Source: Gemmatimonadota bacterium (GTDB lineage: Bacteria; Gemmatimonadota; Gemmatimonadetes; Gemmatimonadales; GWC2-71-9). Taken from it: 40,966 nt of DNA. Location of the stretch: positions 1 to 40,966 of the forward strand of contig QHUT01000069.1 of NCBI GenBank assembly GCA_003222055.1, given 5' to 3'. Under the pieces are notes generated by a model, which saw only the letters and a program-made list of their open reading frames with translations, searched no databases and had not been told where the DNA came from. This document shows positions 14,711-22,675 of the stretch, one piece after another. Every line of letters starts with the position of its first letter. The first letter of the stretch is position 1. A program made the position numbers and the translations under genes.

Positions 14711-16204
14711 GTGCACGCCGCGAGCGCGCGCCTTCCTTCTATAGGTCGGGCCCACTGGCCGGAAAGCGCTTACCGCCGGGACGGGCTGCCCGAGCGCGTG
14801 CTCCAGTTCGGCACGGGCATGCTGTTGCGCGCGCTGTGCGCCGCCTCCGTGGACGCCGCCAACCGCGCCGGTGCGTTCAACGGCCGCATCGTGGTCGTCC
14901 AGAGCACGCCGCACGGCCAGGCGCGCGCGATCAACGCGCAGGACGGGTTGTTCACGCTGGTGGAACGCGGCTTGCGCGACGGAGCGCCGATCGAGCGGAC
15001 CCGTCTCATCGGCGCCGTCTCGCGCGCGCTCGTCGCCGACACGGAGTGGCCGGCGGTGCGCACGGCCGTGGCGCAACCCGAGCTGCAGGTGATCGTCAGC
15101 AACGTGACCGAAGCAGGCTTCCGACTGGAAGCGGGTTTCCCCGCCAAGCTGGCGGACGTTCTCTATACCCGCTTCGAGCGACTGCCCGACGGCCCGCCGC
15201 TCTTCGTCATCCCCACCGAGCTCGTGCCCGACAACGGACCACGTCTCGCCGCGATGGTCGATCAGCTGGCGTCGCAATGCGAAGCGCGATTTCGTGACTG
15301 GCTCGTCACCCACGTGCGGTTCTGCTCGTCGCTCGTGGACCGCATCACGACCGGCAGCCCGCCCCCCGAGGCGCGCGCCGCGCTCGAGGCGGACCTCGGC
15401 TACTCGGACGAGCTGCTCACGGTCACCGAGCCGTACGCGCTGTGGGCCATCGAAGGGGAGCCGGCTGCGTTGCGGGCGGCTTTCCCGATCGACGTCGCCC
15501 CCGGGGCGGTCGTGTTCGCATCCGACATCGGGATGTACCGGGAGCGCAAGCTGCGTCTGTTGAACGGGTCGCACACCGCGCTCGCCCCACTCGCACTGCT
15601 CGCCGGCGTCGCAACGGTGCGCGAGGTGTCGGAGCATCCCCGCCTCGGGCCCTTTCTCGAGCGCACGTTGTTCCAGGAGCTCGTGCCCGGGACCGACATG
15701 CCGGCGGCCCCGGCGCGAGCGTTCGCGGCGGGCGTGCTCGAGCGGTTTCGCAACCCCTGGCTGCGGCACGAGTGGCGCGTGATCGCCACCAACCAGACCA
15801 TGAAAATGCGGCTGCGCGTCGCGCCGCCGATCGAGCGATTCGTGCAACACGAACGGCGCGTCCCGCGGGGCCTCGCGCTCGCGTGCGCAGCGCACTTGCG
15901 ATACCTTCGCCCGGTCTCGGAGGGCGCACCGTCCGGGTCGGCCCCGCACGGCCGGTGGCGCGGAGCCACGTACCCGATCGTCGATGCCGATCTCCCGCTC
16001 GTCGCCCGGCACTGGCTGGCGGTGGACCCGGATCGCGCGTCCGGACCCGTACCCCGCGACACCCTGGAACGGCTGGCCACGCGCGCGCTCGCCGACGAGG
16101 CCGTGTGGGGCTCTTCCCTGGCCCGCCTTCCCGGGTTCCTCGAGGCAACCACCCAGGCGCTCGCGCGACTCGAGCACGAAGGCGTGGAGGCGAGTCTCGG
16201 ATGA
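14711..16204 (+). CDS. uxaB: tagaturonate/fructuronate reductase (UxaB-type)
   Basis: A 497-residue NAD-dependent polyol dehydrogenase of the mannitol dehydrogenase superfamily, GTG start. It follows UxaB more closely than UxuB: ERVLQFGTGMLLRAL (~28-42, dinucleotide site), SNVTEAGFRLEAG, PTELVPDNGPRL (UxaB has the equivalent E-L-I-x-N-G), FCSSLVDRITTG, and YRERKLRLLNGSHTALAPLA near residue 285 with the catalytic Lys region. UxaB reduces D-tagaturonate to D-altronate. However, the operon has mannonate dehydratase and no altronate dehydratase, so the enzyme may reduce D-fructuronate to D-mannonate here. It overlaps the aldolase gene by 4 bp. Confidence 0.85.
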   Translation: MHAASARLPSIGRAHWPESAYRRDGLPERVLQFGTGMLLRALCAASVDAANRAGAFNGRIVVVQSTPHGQARAINAQDGLFTLVERGLRDGAPIERTRLIGAVSRALVADTEWPAVRTAVAQPELQVIVSNVTEAGFRLEAGFPAKLADVLYTRFERLPDGPPLFVIPTELVPDNGPRLAAMVDQLASQCEARFRDWLVTHVRFCSSLVDRITTGSPPPEARAALEADLGYSDELLTVTEPYALWAIEGEPAALRAAFPIDVAPGAVVFASDIGMYRERKLRLLNGSHTALAPLALLAGVATVREVSEHPRLGPFLERTLFQELVPGTDMPAAPARAFAAGVLERFRNPWLRHEWRVIATNQTMKMRLRVAPPIERFVQHERRVPRGLALACAAHLRYLRPVSEGAPSGSAPHGRWRGATYPIVDADLPLVARHWLAVDPDRASGPVPRDTLERLATRALADEAVWGSSLARLPGFLEATTQALARLEHEGVEASLG

Positions 16205-16845
16205 TCGACGCGGCGTTCGCGAGCGGCGTGATTGCGGTGGTGCGACTCCCGGCCGGCGCGGACTTTCGCGCTCTCGCCGGCGCGCTCGCGGCTGGGGGCG
16301 TGAGCGTCGTCGAGATCACGCTGACGACGCCGGGCGCGCTCGCCGCCATCCGCGAGCTAGGTGACGCCCCGGGCTCCGTCGTCGGCGCGGGCACCGTGCT
16401 GGACGAGCGGTCCGCGCGCGAGGTCATCGCCGCGGGCGCGCGCTTCGTGGTCAGCCCGACGCTCGATCCGGCCGTCATGCGCTGCTGTCGCGAGCAGAAC
16501 GTCCCCTGCGTGCCGGGCGCGCTCACGCCGCGGGAGTTGTTGGAGGCGTCGCGCGCGGGCGCGTCTTCCATCAAGCTCTTCCCCGCCTCGCTGGTCGGGC
16601 CCCGCTACATCCGCGAAGTGCTCGCCCCGCTGCCATTTCTGCGCCTGGTGCCGTCCGGCGGTGTATCGCTCGACAACGCGCCCGACTGGATCCGCGCCGG
16701 TGCGGTCGCGGTGAGCGTGGGCGGCGCGCTGGTGAGCCCGGCGCTCGTGGCGGAGCAAGCCTGGGACCGACTCACGGCGCGCGCCCGCGCGCTGATCGAC
16801 CGCGTGGCGGAGGCCCGCCGCCAGCCCGCCGAGGCACCGGCGTGA
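16201..16845 (+). CDS. eda: KDPG/KHG aldolase
   Basis: A 214-residue class-I aldolase, start ATG overlapping the upstream stop. Key residues are visible: Glu38 in VEITLTTPGA (proton relay), Arg15 in VVRLP, and the Schiff-base Lys125 in SSIKLFPAS. GAGTVL (63-68) and PSGGV (151-155) form the phosphate loop. It cleaves 2-keto-3-deoxy-6-phosphogluconate to pyruvate and glyceraldehyde-3-phosphate. It is followed by the KDG kinase that makes its substrate, again with a GTGA overlap. Length is typical. Confidence 0.93.
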   Translation: MIDAAFASGVIAVVRLPAGADFRALAGALAAGGVSVVEITLTTPGALAAIRELGDAPGSVVGAGTVLDERSAREVIAAGARFVVSPTLDPAVMRCCREQNVPCVPGALTPRELLEASRAGASSIKLFPASLVGPRYIREVLAPLPFLRLVPSGGVSLDNAPDWIRAGAVAVSVGGALVSPALVAEQAWDRLTARARALIDRVAEARRQPAEAPA

Positions 16846-17831
16846 GCGCCGCGCCCCCCCGCGCGGTCACCTTCGGCGAGCTGATGCTGCGGCTCAGCCC
16901 GCCCGGGCAGGAGCGCCTGTTTCAGTCGCCGCAGCTCCGCACGGGCTTCGGCGGCTGCGAGGCGAATGTCGCGGTGGGGCTGGCGCACCTCGGCGTGCGT
17001 GCCGATTACATCACCCGCCTGCCCGACAGCGCCATCGGCCAGGCTGCGCTGCATGCGCTGCAAGCCGAGGGTGTGGGGACCGGATGGATCGCGCTCGCAG
17101 CGGGGAGTGAGCGCCTGGGGATCTATTTCGTCGAGCCGGGCGCCGACATCCGCTCCAGTCGCGTGATATACGACCGGGCGGGCTCGGCGTTCGCCGCCAT
17201 CACGCCGGCAATGGTGGATTGGGCCAAGGCGCTGCACGGCGCCGGGTGGTTTCACGGCTCCGGCATCACGCCCGCGCTGGGGGAAGGCCCGCGCGCGGCG
17301 CTCACCGCCGCGATCGTGGCCGCCCGCTCGAGCCGGGTGCGCATCAGCATGGATCTCAATTTCCGGCCGGCCCTATGGCAGGGCCGGGACCCCCGAGGCG
17401 TGATCGAGCCGCTCGTGCAGGGAACGGATCTCCTGATCGGTAACCGCGACGCGGTGCGGGTCATGCTCGGCGTCGAAGCGCCCGACGACTCGCTGGCGCA
17501 GCGTCTCGCCGAGCGTTACGGCTGCCGGCGCGTGGCGCTCACTCGGCGCGAGGTGCTGTCGGCGAGCGAGCACGGCTGGAGCGCCGCGCTGTACGACGCG
17601 TCGTCCGGCGGCGTCTGGCAGAGCCGGCGGTATCAGGTGCACGTGGTCGACCGGGTGGGCGGCGGCGACAGCTTTGCCGCGGCCCTGATCGCCGCGCTCG
17701 CCGCCGATCGGGATCCGGCGGACGCGGTGCAGTTCGCCGCCGCCGCCGGGGCCTTGAAGTTGACGATCCCGGGAGATTGGAACCGGGCCACGCCAGAGGA
17801 AATCGAGCAGCTGGTGCGCGCGTGCACATGA
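16842..17831 (+). CDS. kdgK: 2-keto-3-deoxygluconate kinase (PfkB family)
   Basis: A 329-residue ribokinase-family sugar kinase with a GTG start. It shows the N-terminal FGGCEANVAVGLAHLG signature, a substrate segment around YFVEPGADIRSSRVIYDRAG, the DLNFRPALW motif (171-179) typical of KDG kinases, and the C-terminal anion-hole signature DRVGGGDSFAAAL with catalytic Asp276 (the common T-x-G-A-G-D appears as R-V-G-G-G-D). It converts 2-keto-3-deoxy-D-gluconate to KDPG for the aldolase encoded just upstream. It overlaps both neighbours by 4 bp. Confidence 0.92.
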   Translation: MSAAPPRAVTFGELMLRLSPPGQERLFQSPQLRTGFGGCEANVAVGLAHLGVRADYITRLPDSAIGQAALHALQAEGVGTGWIALAAGSERLGIYFVEPGADIRSSRVIYDRAGSAFAAITPAMVDWAKALHGAGWFHGSGITPALGEGPRAALTAAIVAARSSRVRISMDLNFRPALWQGRDPRGVIEPLVQGTDLLIGNRDAVRVMLGVEAPDDSLAQRLAERYGCRRVALTRREVLSASEHGWSAALYDASSGGVWQSRRYQVHVVDRVGGGDSFAAALIAALAADRDPADAVQFAAAAGALKLTIPGDWNRATPEEIEQLVRACT

Positions 17832-18871
17832 CGTTCCGCTGGTTCGGGCGCGACGACCCGATCCCGCTGGCGCACATCCGGCACATCCCGGGCGTCTCGG
17901 GCGTCGTGAGCGCGCTGTACGATGTGCCGGTCGGCGCGGCCTGGACCCGCGAGCGGCTCGCGCGCCTCAAGGACGAGATCGAGGCGGCCGGACTGACCTT
18001 CGCCGTGGTCGAAAGCATTCCCGTCCACGAGGACATCAAGCTCGGCCGGCCGGGCCGCGACCGCCTGATCGCGAACTATTGTGAGAGCGTGCGGGTCATG
18101 GGCGCGCTCCGTATTCCGGTGCTGTGCTACAACTTCATGCCGGTGTTCGACTGGCTGCGCACCGACCTGGCCCAGCCGCTCGCCGACGGCTCGACCGCGC
18201 TGGCGTACGACGACCGCGCGCTCGCCGCCGTGGACCTGTCGCGCGGGACGGGCGATCTCCCCGGATGGGCCACGGCGTACGGCCCCGAGGAGCTGCAGCG
18301 GCTGCTCGCGGCGTACCGGGACGTGGATGCGGGGCGGTTGTGGGAGCACCTCGCCCACTTCCTCGAGCGCGTGGTCCCCGCCGCCGAGGACGCCGGCGTA
18401 CGAATGGCGATTCATCCGGACGATCCGCCCTGGGGGATCTTCGGGCTGCCCCGGATCATCTGCACGGGGGCCGATCTCGAGCGGCTGGTGGCGCTGGTGG
18501 ACAGCCCGGCGAACGGCGTGACGTTCTGCACCGGATCGCTCGGCGCCAATCCCGAGAACGATCTGCCGGCCATGGTGCGGCGGATCGGGGAACGGATTCA
18601 TTTCGCCCACTGCCGCAACGTGCGCGTCACCGGCGAGCGGCGCTTTCACGAGACGGCCCATCCGTCGGCCTGCGGTGGCGTGGATCTGTACGAAGTGCTG
18701 CGGGCGCTCTCCGACGTGGGCTTCACGGGGCCGATGCGCCCCGATCATGGGCGCATGATCTGGGGCGAGCGCGGACGCCCCGGGTACGGCCTGTACGACC
18801 GGGCGCTGGGCGCCATGTACCTCCAGGGACTGTGGGAGGGATTGACGCGAGGGAACGAGGCCGGCGCATGA
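17828..18871 (+). CDS. uxuA: D-mannonate dehydratase
   Basis: A 347-residue TIM-barrel dehydratase. UxuA hallmarks are all present: FRWFGRDDPIPL at the start, GVVSALYDVPVG, VESIPVHEDIK (62-71), CYNFMPVFDWLRTDLA (100-115), IHPDDPPWGIFG (His196), FCTGSLG (Cys234), HFAHCRNV (His261) and RPDHGRM (Asp306). The last four carry the Mn/Fe ligands, so the site looks complete. It is somewhat shorter than the E. coli enzyme (~394). It dehydrates D-mannonate to 2-keto-3-deoxygluconate, feeding the kinase and aldolase upstream. The ATG overlaps the kdgK stop. Confidence 0.95.
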   Translation: MTFRWFGRDDPIPLAHIRHIPGVSGVVSALYDVPVGAAWTRERLARLKDEIEAAGLTFAVVESIPVHEDIKLGRPGRDRLIANYCESVRVMGALRIPVLCYNFMPVFDWLRTDLAQPLADGSTALAYDDRALAAVDLSRGTGDLPGWATAYGPEELQRLLAAYRDVDAGRLWEHLAHFLERVVPAAEDAGVRMAIHPDDPPWGIFGLPRIICTGADLERLVALVDSPANGVTFCTGSLGANPENDLPAMVRRIGERIHFAHCRNVRVTGERRFHETAHPSACGGVDLYEVLRALSDVGFTGPMRPDHGRMIWGERGRPGYGLYDRALGAMYLQGLWEGLTRGNEAGA

Positions 18872-19929
18872 CCATACGCATCGGCCTGCTGGGGTGCGGC
18901 AACATCAGCGACACCCATGCGCGCGCGGCCGCCCTGGTCCCGGACGTCGAGGTCGTGGCGTATTGGGGGCGCGACCCGGCCAAGGTTTCCGCGCTGGCGC
19001 AGCGGTACGGGGGAAAGGGCTACCGGACACTCGACGAGTTTCTCGGGCATCGACCCATGGACCTCGTGGTGGTCGGGACGCCCTCGGGTGTGCATGCCGA
19101 GCACGCGCAGGCGGCGGCGCAACTGGGGTTGCACGTGTTGGTGGAGAAGCCGCTCGACGTGACGACGGCGCGCATCGATGGGCTCACGGCCGAGTGCGAC
19201 CGCGCCGGCGTGAAGCTGGGCGTGATCTATCAGGATCGCGCGGCGCCCGCTCTCGTTTGGCTCAGGCAGCTCATCGCCGGGGGCGGTCTCGGTCGCCCGA
19301 TCGTGGCTTCGGCCCGCGTGCGGTGGTACCGCCCGCAGGAGTACTATGCGGGCTCACACTGGCGCGGGACGTGGGGCCTCGACGGCGGCGGCGCCGTGAT
19401 GAATCAGGGGATTCACACGGTCGACCTGCTGTTGTGGCTCCTGGGAGACGTCGACCGCGTGTACGCCACCACTCGCACGGCGCTGCACGACATCGCGGTG
19501 GAGGACACGGCGGTCGCCTGTCTCGAGTTCGCCGGCGGCGCCGTCGCTACGCTCGAGGCGACCACGGCCGCATTCCCGGGCCTGCCGCGCCGGGTCGAGC
19601 TCACCGGCTCGGAGGGAACGATCGTGGTCGAGCAGGACCGGGTCGTGTCGGTCCAGCTTCGCACGGCGCCGGAGACGCCCCCGCCGGTCGATGACGCGCG
19701 GTCGGGAAACGCCAGCGCGTCGTCGCCCGTGATCGCGGACGCTACCGGTCACGCCCGGGTGCTCGAGGCCTTCGTGGCGGCGATCCGCACGGGCGCGGCA
19801 CCGCTGTGCGACGGGCGGGATGGCCGCAAGAGTGTCGCCTTGGTCGAAGCGATGTACCGGTCGGCCCGTACGGGAGCCGCGGTGGTACTCGACGAGCCGG
19901 AGGGTGTGCTTGACGCACTCGAACGTTAA
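18868..19929 (+). CDS. Gfo/Idh/MocA family NAD(P)-dependent oxidoreductase
   Basis: A 353-residue two-domain dehydrogenase. The N-terminal Rossmann fold carries GLLGCGNISDTHARA (6-20), the DLVVVGTPSGVHAEHA strand and the EKPLD motif (Glu96-Lys97-Pro98) with the conserved Lys. The C-terminal alpha/beta domain has GGGAVMNQGIHTVDLLLWLLG with the catalytic-type His, and EDTAVACLEFAGG. Such enzymes oxidise or reduce sugars and sugar acids. Placement between uxuA and a sugar permease suggests processing of a uronate- or fucose-containing substrate; the precise substrate is unknown. It overlaps uxuA by 4 bp and the permease gene by 20 bp. Confidence 0.9.
   Translation: MTIRIGLLGCGNISDTHARAAALVPDVEVVAYWGRDPAKVSALAQRYGGKGYRTLDEFLGHRPMDLVVVGTPSGVHAEHAQAAAQLGLHVLVEKPLDVTTARIDGLTAECDRAGVKLGVIYQDRAAPALVWLRQLIAGGGLGRPIVASARVRWYRPQEYYAGSHWRGTWGLDGGGAVMNQGIHTVDLLLWLLGDVDRVYATTRTALHDIAVEDTAVACLEFAGGAVATLEATTAAFPGLPRRVELTGSEGTIVVEQDRVVSVQLRTAPETPPPVDDARSGNASASSPVIADATGHARVLEAFVAAIRTGAAPLCDGRDGRKSVALVEAMYRSARTGAAVVLDEPEGVLDALER
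19899..19904 (+). promoter_or_regulatory. Shine-Dalgarno site that fixes a TTG start
   Basis: GGAGGG inside the end of the oxidoreductase gene lies five bases before TTG 19910. GTG 19904, the alternative in-frame start, overlaps this site and would leave no spacing. The TTG is therefore the better start for the permease, giving an N-terminus MTHSNVKAA. Confidence 0.55.
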
Positions 19930-20944
19930 GGCCGCGCCGGCGGCCCCTACGCGCCGGGCGGGGGGGCGCTGGCGGCTCGTGTCGCGGGCGGCGGTCCGCG
20001 TGTCGCTGGCGCGCCTGGGGCCCGCCCTGGCGCTGGTGTTGGTCGTACTGGTGTTCGCGCTGCTCACCGACGCCCCGGCGCGCTATCTCTCTCCGTTCAA
20101 TCTGCGCATCGTCCTGTCGCAGACCGTGATCGTCGCCCTGGGGGCCATCGGGATGACGCTGATCATGATCAGCGGCGGCATCGACCTCTCGGTAGGGGCA
20201 TCCATCGCGCTCACCGGCGTGGTGGCCGCGCTCGGGCTCGCCGCGGGCTGGCCCCCCGGGGTCGCGACCGCCGTCGCACTCGTCGCAGGCGGACTGGTGG
20301 GCCTGGGCAACGGCCTGCTCATCACGGGCCTGCGAGTGGTGCCGTTCATCGCCACGCTGGGGATGCTCGGCATCGCGCGCGGCATCGCCAAGTGGATAGC
20401 GCACGAGCAGACGGTGAACGTGCCGCCGACGTGGGTGAACGACCTGCTCGTCACGATCCCTCGGGCAGCCTGGATGGTGCTCCCGCCCGGCGTGTGGATC
20501 ATGCTCGCGCTGGCCGCGCTCACGGCGACCGTGCTGCGTCGCACCATCTTCGGCCGGCACGTGTTCGCCCTCGGCTCGAACGAGCTGGCGGCGCGTGCCT
20601 GCGGGATCGCGACCGACCGGCTCAAGCTGGCGATCTACGGGTCGGCGGGCGTGTTCTTCGGTCTGGCGGGCGTGATGCAGCTGTCGCGGCTGCGCCAGGG
20701 CGATCCCACCGTCGCGATCGGCACCGAGCTCGACGTCATCGCGGCCGTAGTGATCGGCGGCGGCAGCCTGCTGGGCGGCGAGGGGAGCGTGTTCGGCTCG
20801 GTAGTGGGGGCGCTCATCATGGCGTTTTTGCGTAACGGCTGCCAGCAGATGGGATGGCCGAACTACATCCAGGAAATCATCATCGGCGCGATCATCGTGC
20901 TGGCGGTGGCGCTGGATCGGGTGCGCGCAGGGTGGGCTTCGTGA
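19910..20944 (+). CDS. ribose-type sugar ABC transporter permease (RbsC-like)
   Basis: A 344-residue inner-membrane permease with a basic N-terminus and about eight to ten helices. Family marks are IMISGGIDLSVGASIALTG (the RbsC G-G-I-D-L-S-V-G box), TLGMLGIARGIA, the cytoplasmic coupling loop GSNELAARACGIATDRLKLA, and GTELDVIAAVVIGGGSLLGG followed by GSVFGSVVGALIM. It should form the membrane channel with the binding protein (28293) and ATPase (29279), which lie 7-9 kb downstream beyond the fucose genes. No other permease is in the window. The start is TTG, chosen on Shine-Dalgarno spacing; GTG 19979 is an alternative. Confidence 0.92.
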   Translation: MTHSNVKAAPAAPTRRAGGRWRLVSRAAVRVSLARLGPALALVLVVLVFALLTDAPARYLSPFNLRIVLSQTVIVALGAIGMTLIMISGGIDLSVGASIALTGVVAALGLAAGWPPGVATAVALVAGGLVGLGNGLLITGLRVVPFIATLGMLGIARGIAKWIAHEQTVNVPPTWVNDLLVTIPRAAWMVLPPGVWIMLALAALTATVLRRTIFGRHVFALGSNELAARACGIATDRLKLAIYGSAGVFFGLAGVMQLSRLRQGDPTVAIGTELDVIAAVVIGGGSLLGGEGSVFGSVVGALIMAFLRNGCQQMGWPNYIQEIIIGAIIVLAVALDRVRAGWAS

Positions 20945-20954
20945 ACGACTGGTC

Positions 20955-21033
20955 AATTGCGGATTGCGAATTGCGGATTGCGGATTCGACGTCCGCCCTT
21001 CCATTCCGCAATCCGCAATCCACAATCCGCAAT
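20955..21033. repeat. long imperfect hairpin of GGATTGCGGATTGC words
   Basis: The gap between permease and lactonase genes holds a left arm of iterated ATTGCGGATTGC words (20955-20986) and a right arm of the complementary TCCGCAATCCGCAAT words (21003-21033), about 30 bp each with few mismatches and a ~16-base loop. AT content is higher than in the neighbours. It could be a transcription terminator/attenuator, an mRNA stabiliser, or a mobile repeat. An in-frame ORF extends through it into the lactonase but encodes nothing family-like. Confidence 0.75.
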
Positions 21034-21050
21034 CGGGTGGGGGTGGCGCT

Positions 21051-21902
21051 GTGGGCATAGTCGACTCCCACGTGCACTTCTGGGACCCGGGGGTGCTTCA
21101 CTACCCGTGGCTCGCGGGCACGCCGTCGCTCGACCGCGCGTTTCTCCCGGCGGACTATGCAGCGGCGACGGGGCGGATCCCGATCGATTGCATCGTGTTC
21201 GTGGAAGCCAATTGCCGGCCCCGCGAGGCCCGGCGCGAGGTGGAGTTCGTGGAACGCCTGGCGCAGGCGGAGCCGCGCGTCGCGGGCATCGTGGCGTTCG
21301 TCGATCTCACGCAAGGGCTCGGGGATCAGGGGTCAGGGGTGGGCCACACGCTGGATGCGTTGGCGAGCTCACCCATGGTCAAAGGCATCCGACAGAATAT
21401 CCAGGGACAGCCCGCCGGATTCTGCCGGCAGCGCGCGTTCGTGAACGGCGTGCGTGAGGTGGGACGGCGAGGGCTGGTCTTCGATCTGTGCGCGACGCAC
21501 GACCAGCTGCGCGACGTCGTCGATCTCGTGGACGCCTGTCCCGACACCCGCTTCGTGCTCGATCATTGCGGCAAACCGGCCATCCGGCAACGGTCGTTCG
21601 AGCCGTGGAGCGAGGGTATGACACGGCTCGCGGCCCACGAGAACGTGTGGTGCAAGCTGTCGGGACTCCTCACCGAGGCGGCGGAGGCGTGGTGCCCGGA
21701 GGACCTCCTCCCCTACGTCGCGCGAGTGGTCGCGTGCTTCGGTCAGGAGCGGGTGCTGTACGGCAGCGACTGGCCGGTGCTCACGGTGGCAGGAGACTAC
21801 GGCACGTGGTACAGGTTCACGGAGAGGTTCACCCGAGGATGGAGCGCAGCAGACCAAAGCCGATTTTACGCCGACAACGCGGCGCGCGTGTACGGCCTAT
21901 GA
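21051..21902 (+). CDS. L-fucono-1,5-lactonase (amidohydrolase superfamily)
   Basis: A 283-residue TIM-barrel hydrolase of the COG3618 lactonase group. The start is GTG 21051, just before IVDSHVHFWDP; the longer frame runs through a repeat. Catalytic positions are the H-x-H pair His7/His9, His150 (CATHDQ), His172 (VLDHCGKP) and Asp240 (LYGSDWPV). Residues ~90-98 (GDQGSGVG) are encoded by a GGGGATCAGGGGTCAGGGG word insertion in the loop after VAFVDL. It opens L-fuconolactone to L-fuconate, the second step of the non-phosphorylating fucose pathway encoded by the next four genes. It could also accept rhamnonolactone. The stop overlaps the next ATG. Confidence 0.85.
   Translation: MGIVDSHVHFWDPGVLHYPWLAGTPSLDRAFLPADYAAATGRIPIDCIVFVEANCRPREARREVEFVERLAQAEPRVAGIVAFVDLTQGLGDQGSGVGHTLDALASSPMVKGIRQNIQGQPAGFCRQRAFVNGVREVGRRGLVFDLCATHDQLRDVVDLVDACPDTRFVLDHCGKPAIRQRSFEPWSEGMTRLAAHENVWCKLSGLLTEAAEAWCPEDLLPYVARVVACFGQERVLYGSDWPVLTVAGDYGTWYRFTERFTRGWSAADQSRFYADNAARVYGL
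21317..21340 (+). repeat. GGGGATCA/GGGGTCA word insertion inside the lactonase gene
   Basis: GCTCGGGGATCAGGGGTCAG followed by GGGT forms a tandem of two near-identical GGGGATCA/GGGGTCA words. It is read in frame as Leu-Gly-Asp-Gln-Gly-Ser-Gly-Val and sits in a loop rather than in a catalytic motif. Confidence 0.55.
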
Positions 21903-22672
21903 AAGAGATCGAGCGCAAGGTCGCGATCGTGACCGGGGGAGGGTCCGGCATCGGACGGGCGATCGCGGTGCGTTTCGCCCGCGCAGCCGGTCGCGTCGCC
22001 GTGCTGGACGTCGCCGAGCCCGCAGCGCGCGAGGTGGCGCGCGAGATCGAGGCCTGCGGCGGCGTGTGCCTGCCCGTTCCCTGCGACGTGAGCCGGCAGG
22101 CCGACGTCGAGCGCGCCTTTCAAGCGATCGCGCAGCGGTTCGGACCCCCGGACATTCTCGTGAACAGCGCCGGGATCGCGCACGTCGGCACCGTGGAGCA
22201 GACGTCCGAGGACGACCTCGACCGGCTCTACGCGGTCAACGTCAAGGGCGTCTACAACTGCATGCGGGCGGCCGTCCCCGCAATGAAAGGGCGCGGCGGG
22301 GTGATCCTCAACATCGCGTCGGTGGCGTCGACCGTGGGTATCCCCGACCGCTTCGCGTACTCGATGACCAAAGGGGCCGTGCTGACGATGACGTATTCGG
22401 TGGCGCGCGACTACGTGGCGCACGGGATTCGCTGCAATGCGATCGCCCCCGGACGGGTCCACACGCCGTTCGTGGACGGCTTTCTGGCCAAGCACTATCC
22501 CGGCCGGGAGCAGGAGATGTTCGAGCAGCTGTCGCGCACCCAGCCGATCGGCCGCATGGGGCGTCCGGAGGAAATGGCCGAGCTCGCCCTGTTTCTCTGC
22601 TCGGACGCCGCGGCGTTCATTACCGGAAGCAACTACGCGATCGATGGCGGCTTTGTCACCCTGAAAATGTGA
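21899..22672 (+). CDS. SDR family dehydrogenase of L-fucose catabolism
   Basis: A 257-residue classical short-chain dehydrogenase: TGGGSGIG (12-19), Asp38 at the end of beta-2 (favouring NAD), NSAG (89-92), Ser141, Tyr154 and Lys158 (YSMTK). The substrate-side segment has RVHTPFVDGFLAKHYPG. The pathway needs two dehydrogenases: L-fucose 1-dehydrogenase and 2-keto-3-deoxy-L-fuconate 4-dehydrogenase. This SDR and the one at 23517 are the two candidates, and which does which cannot be settled from sequence. The ATG overlaps the lactonase stop. Three bases separate its stop from the FAH gene. Confidence 0.88.
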   Translation: MKEIERKVAIVTGGGSGIGRAIAVRFARAAGRVAVLDVAEPAAREVAREIEACGGVCLPVPCDVSRQADVERAFQAIAQRFGPPDILVNSAGIAHVGTVEQTSEDDLDRLYAVNVKGVYNCMRAAVPAMKGRGGVILNIASVASTVGIPDRFAYSMTKGAVLTMTYSVARDYVAHGIRCNAIAPGRVHTPFVDGFLAKHYPGREQEMFEQLSRTQPIGRMGRPEEMAELALFLCSDAAAFITGSNYAIDGGFVTLKM

Positions 22673-22675
22673 ACG

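Noticed and set aside
20964-21050. N-terminal extension of the lactonase through the hairpin
   Set aside because: The residues are encoded by repeat words, and the conserved domain starts just after GTG 21051.
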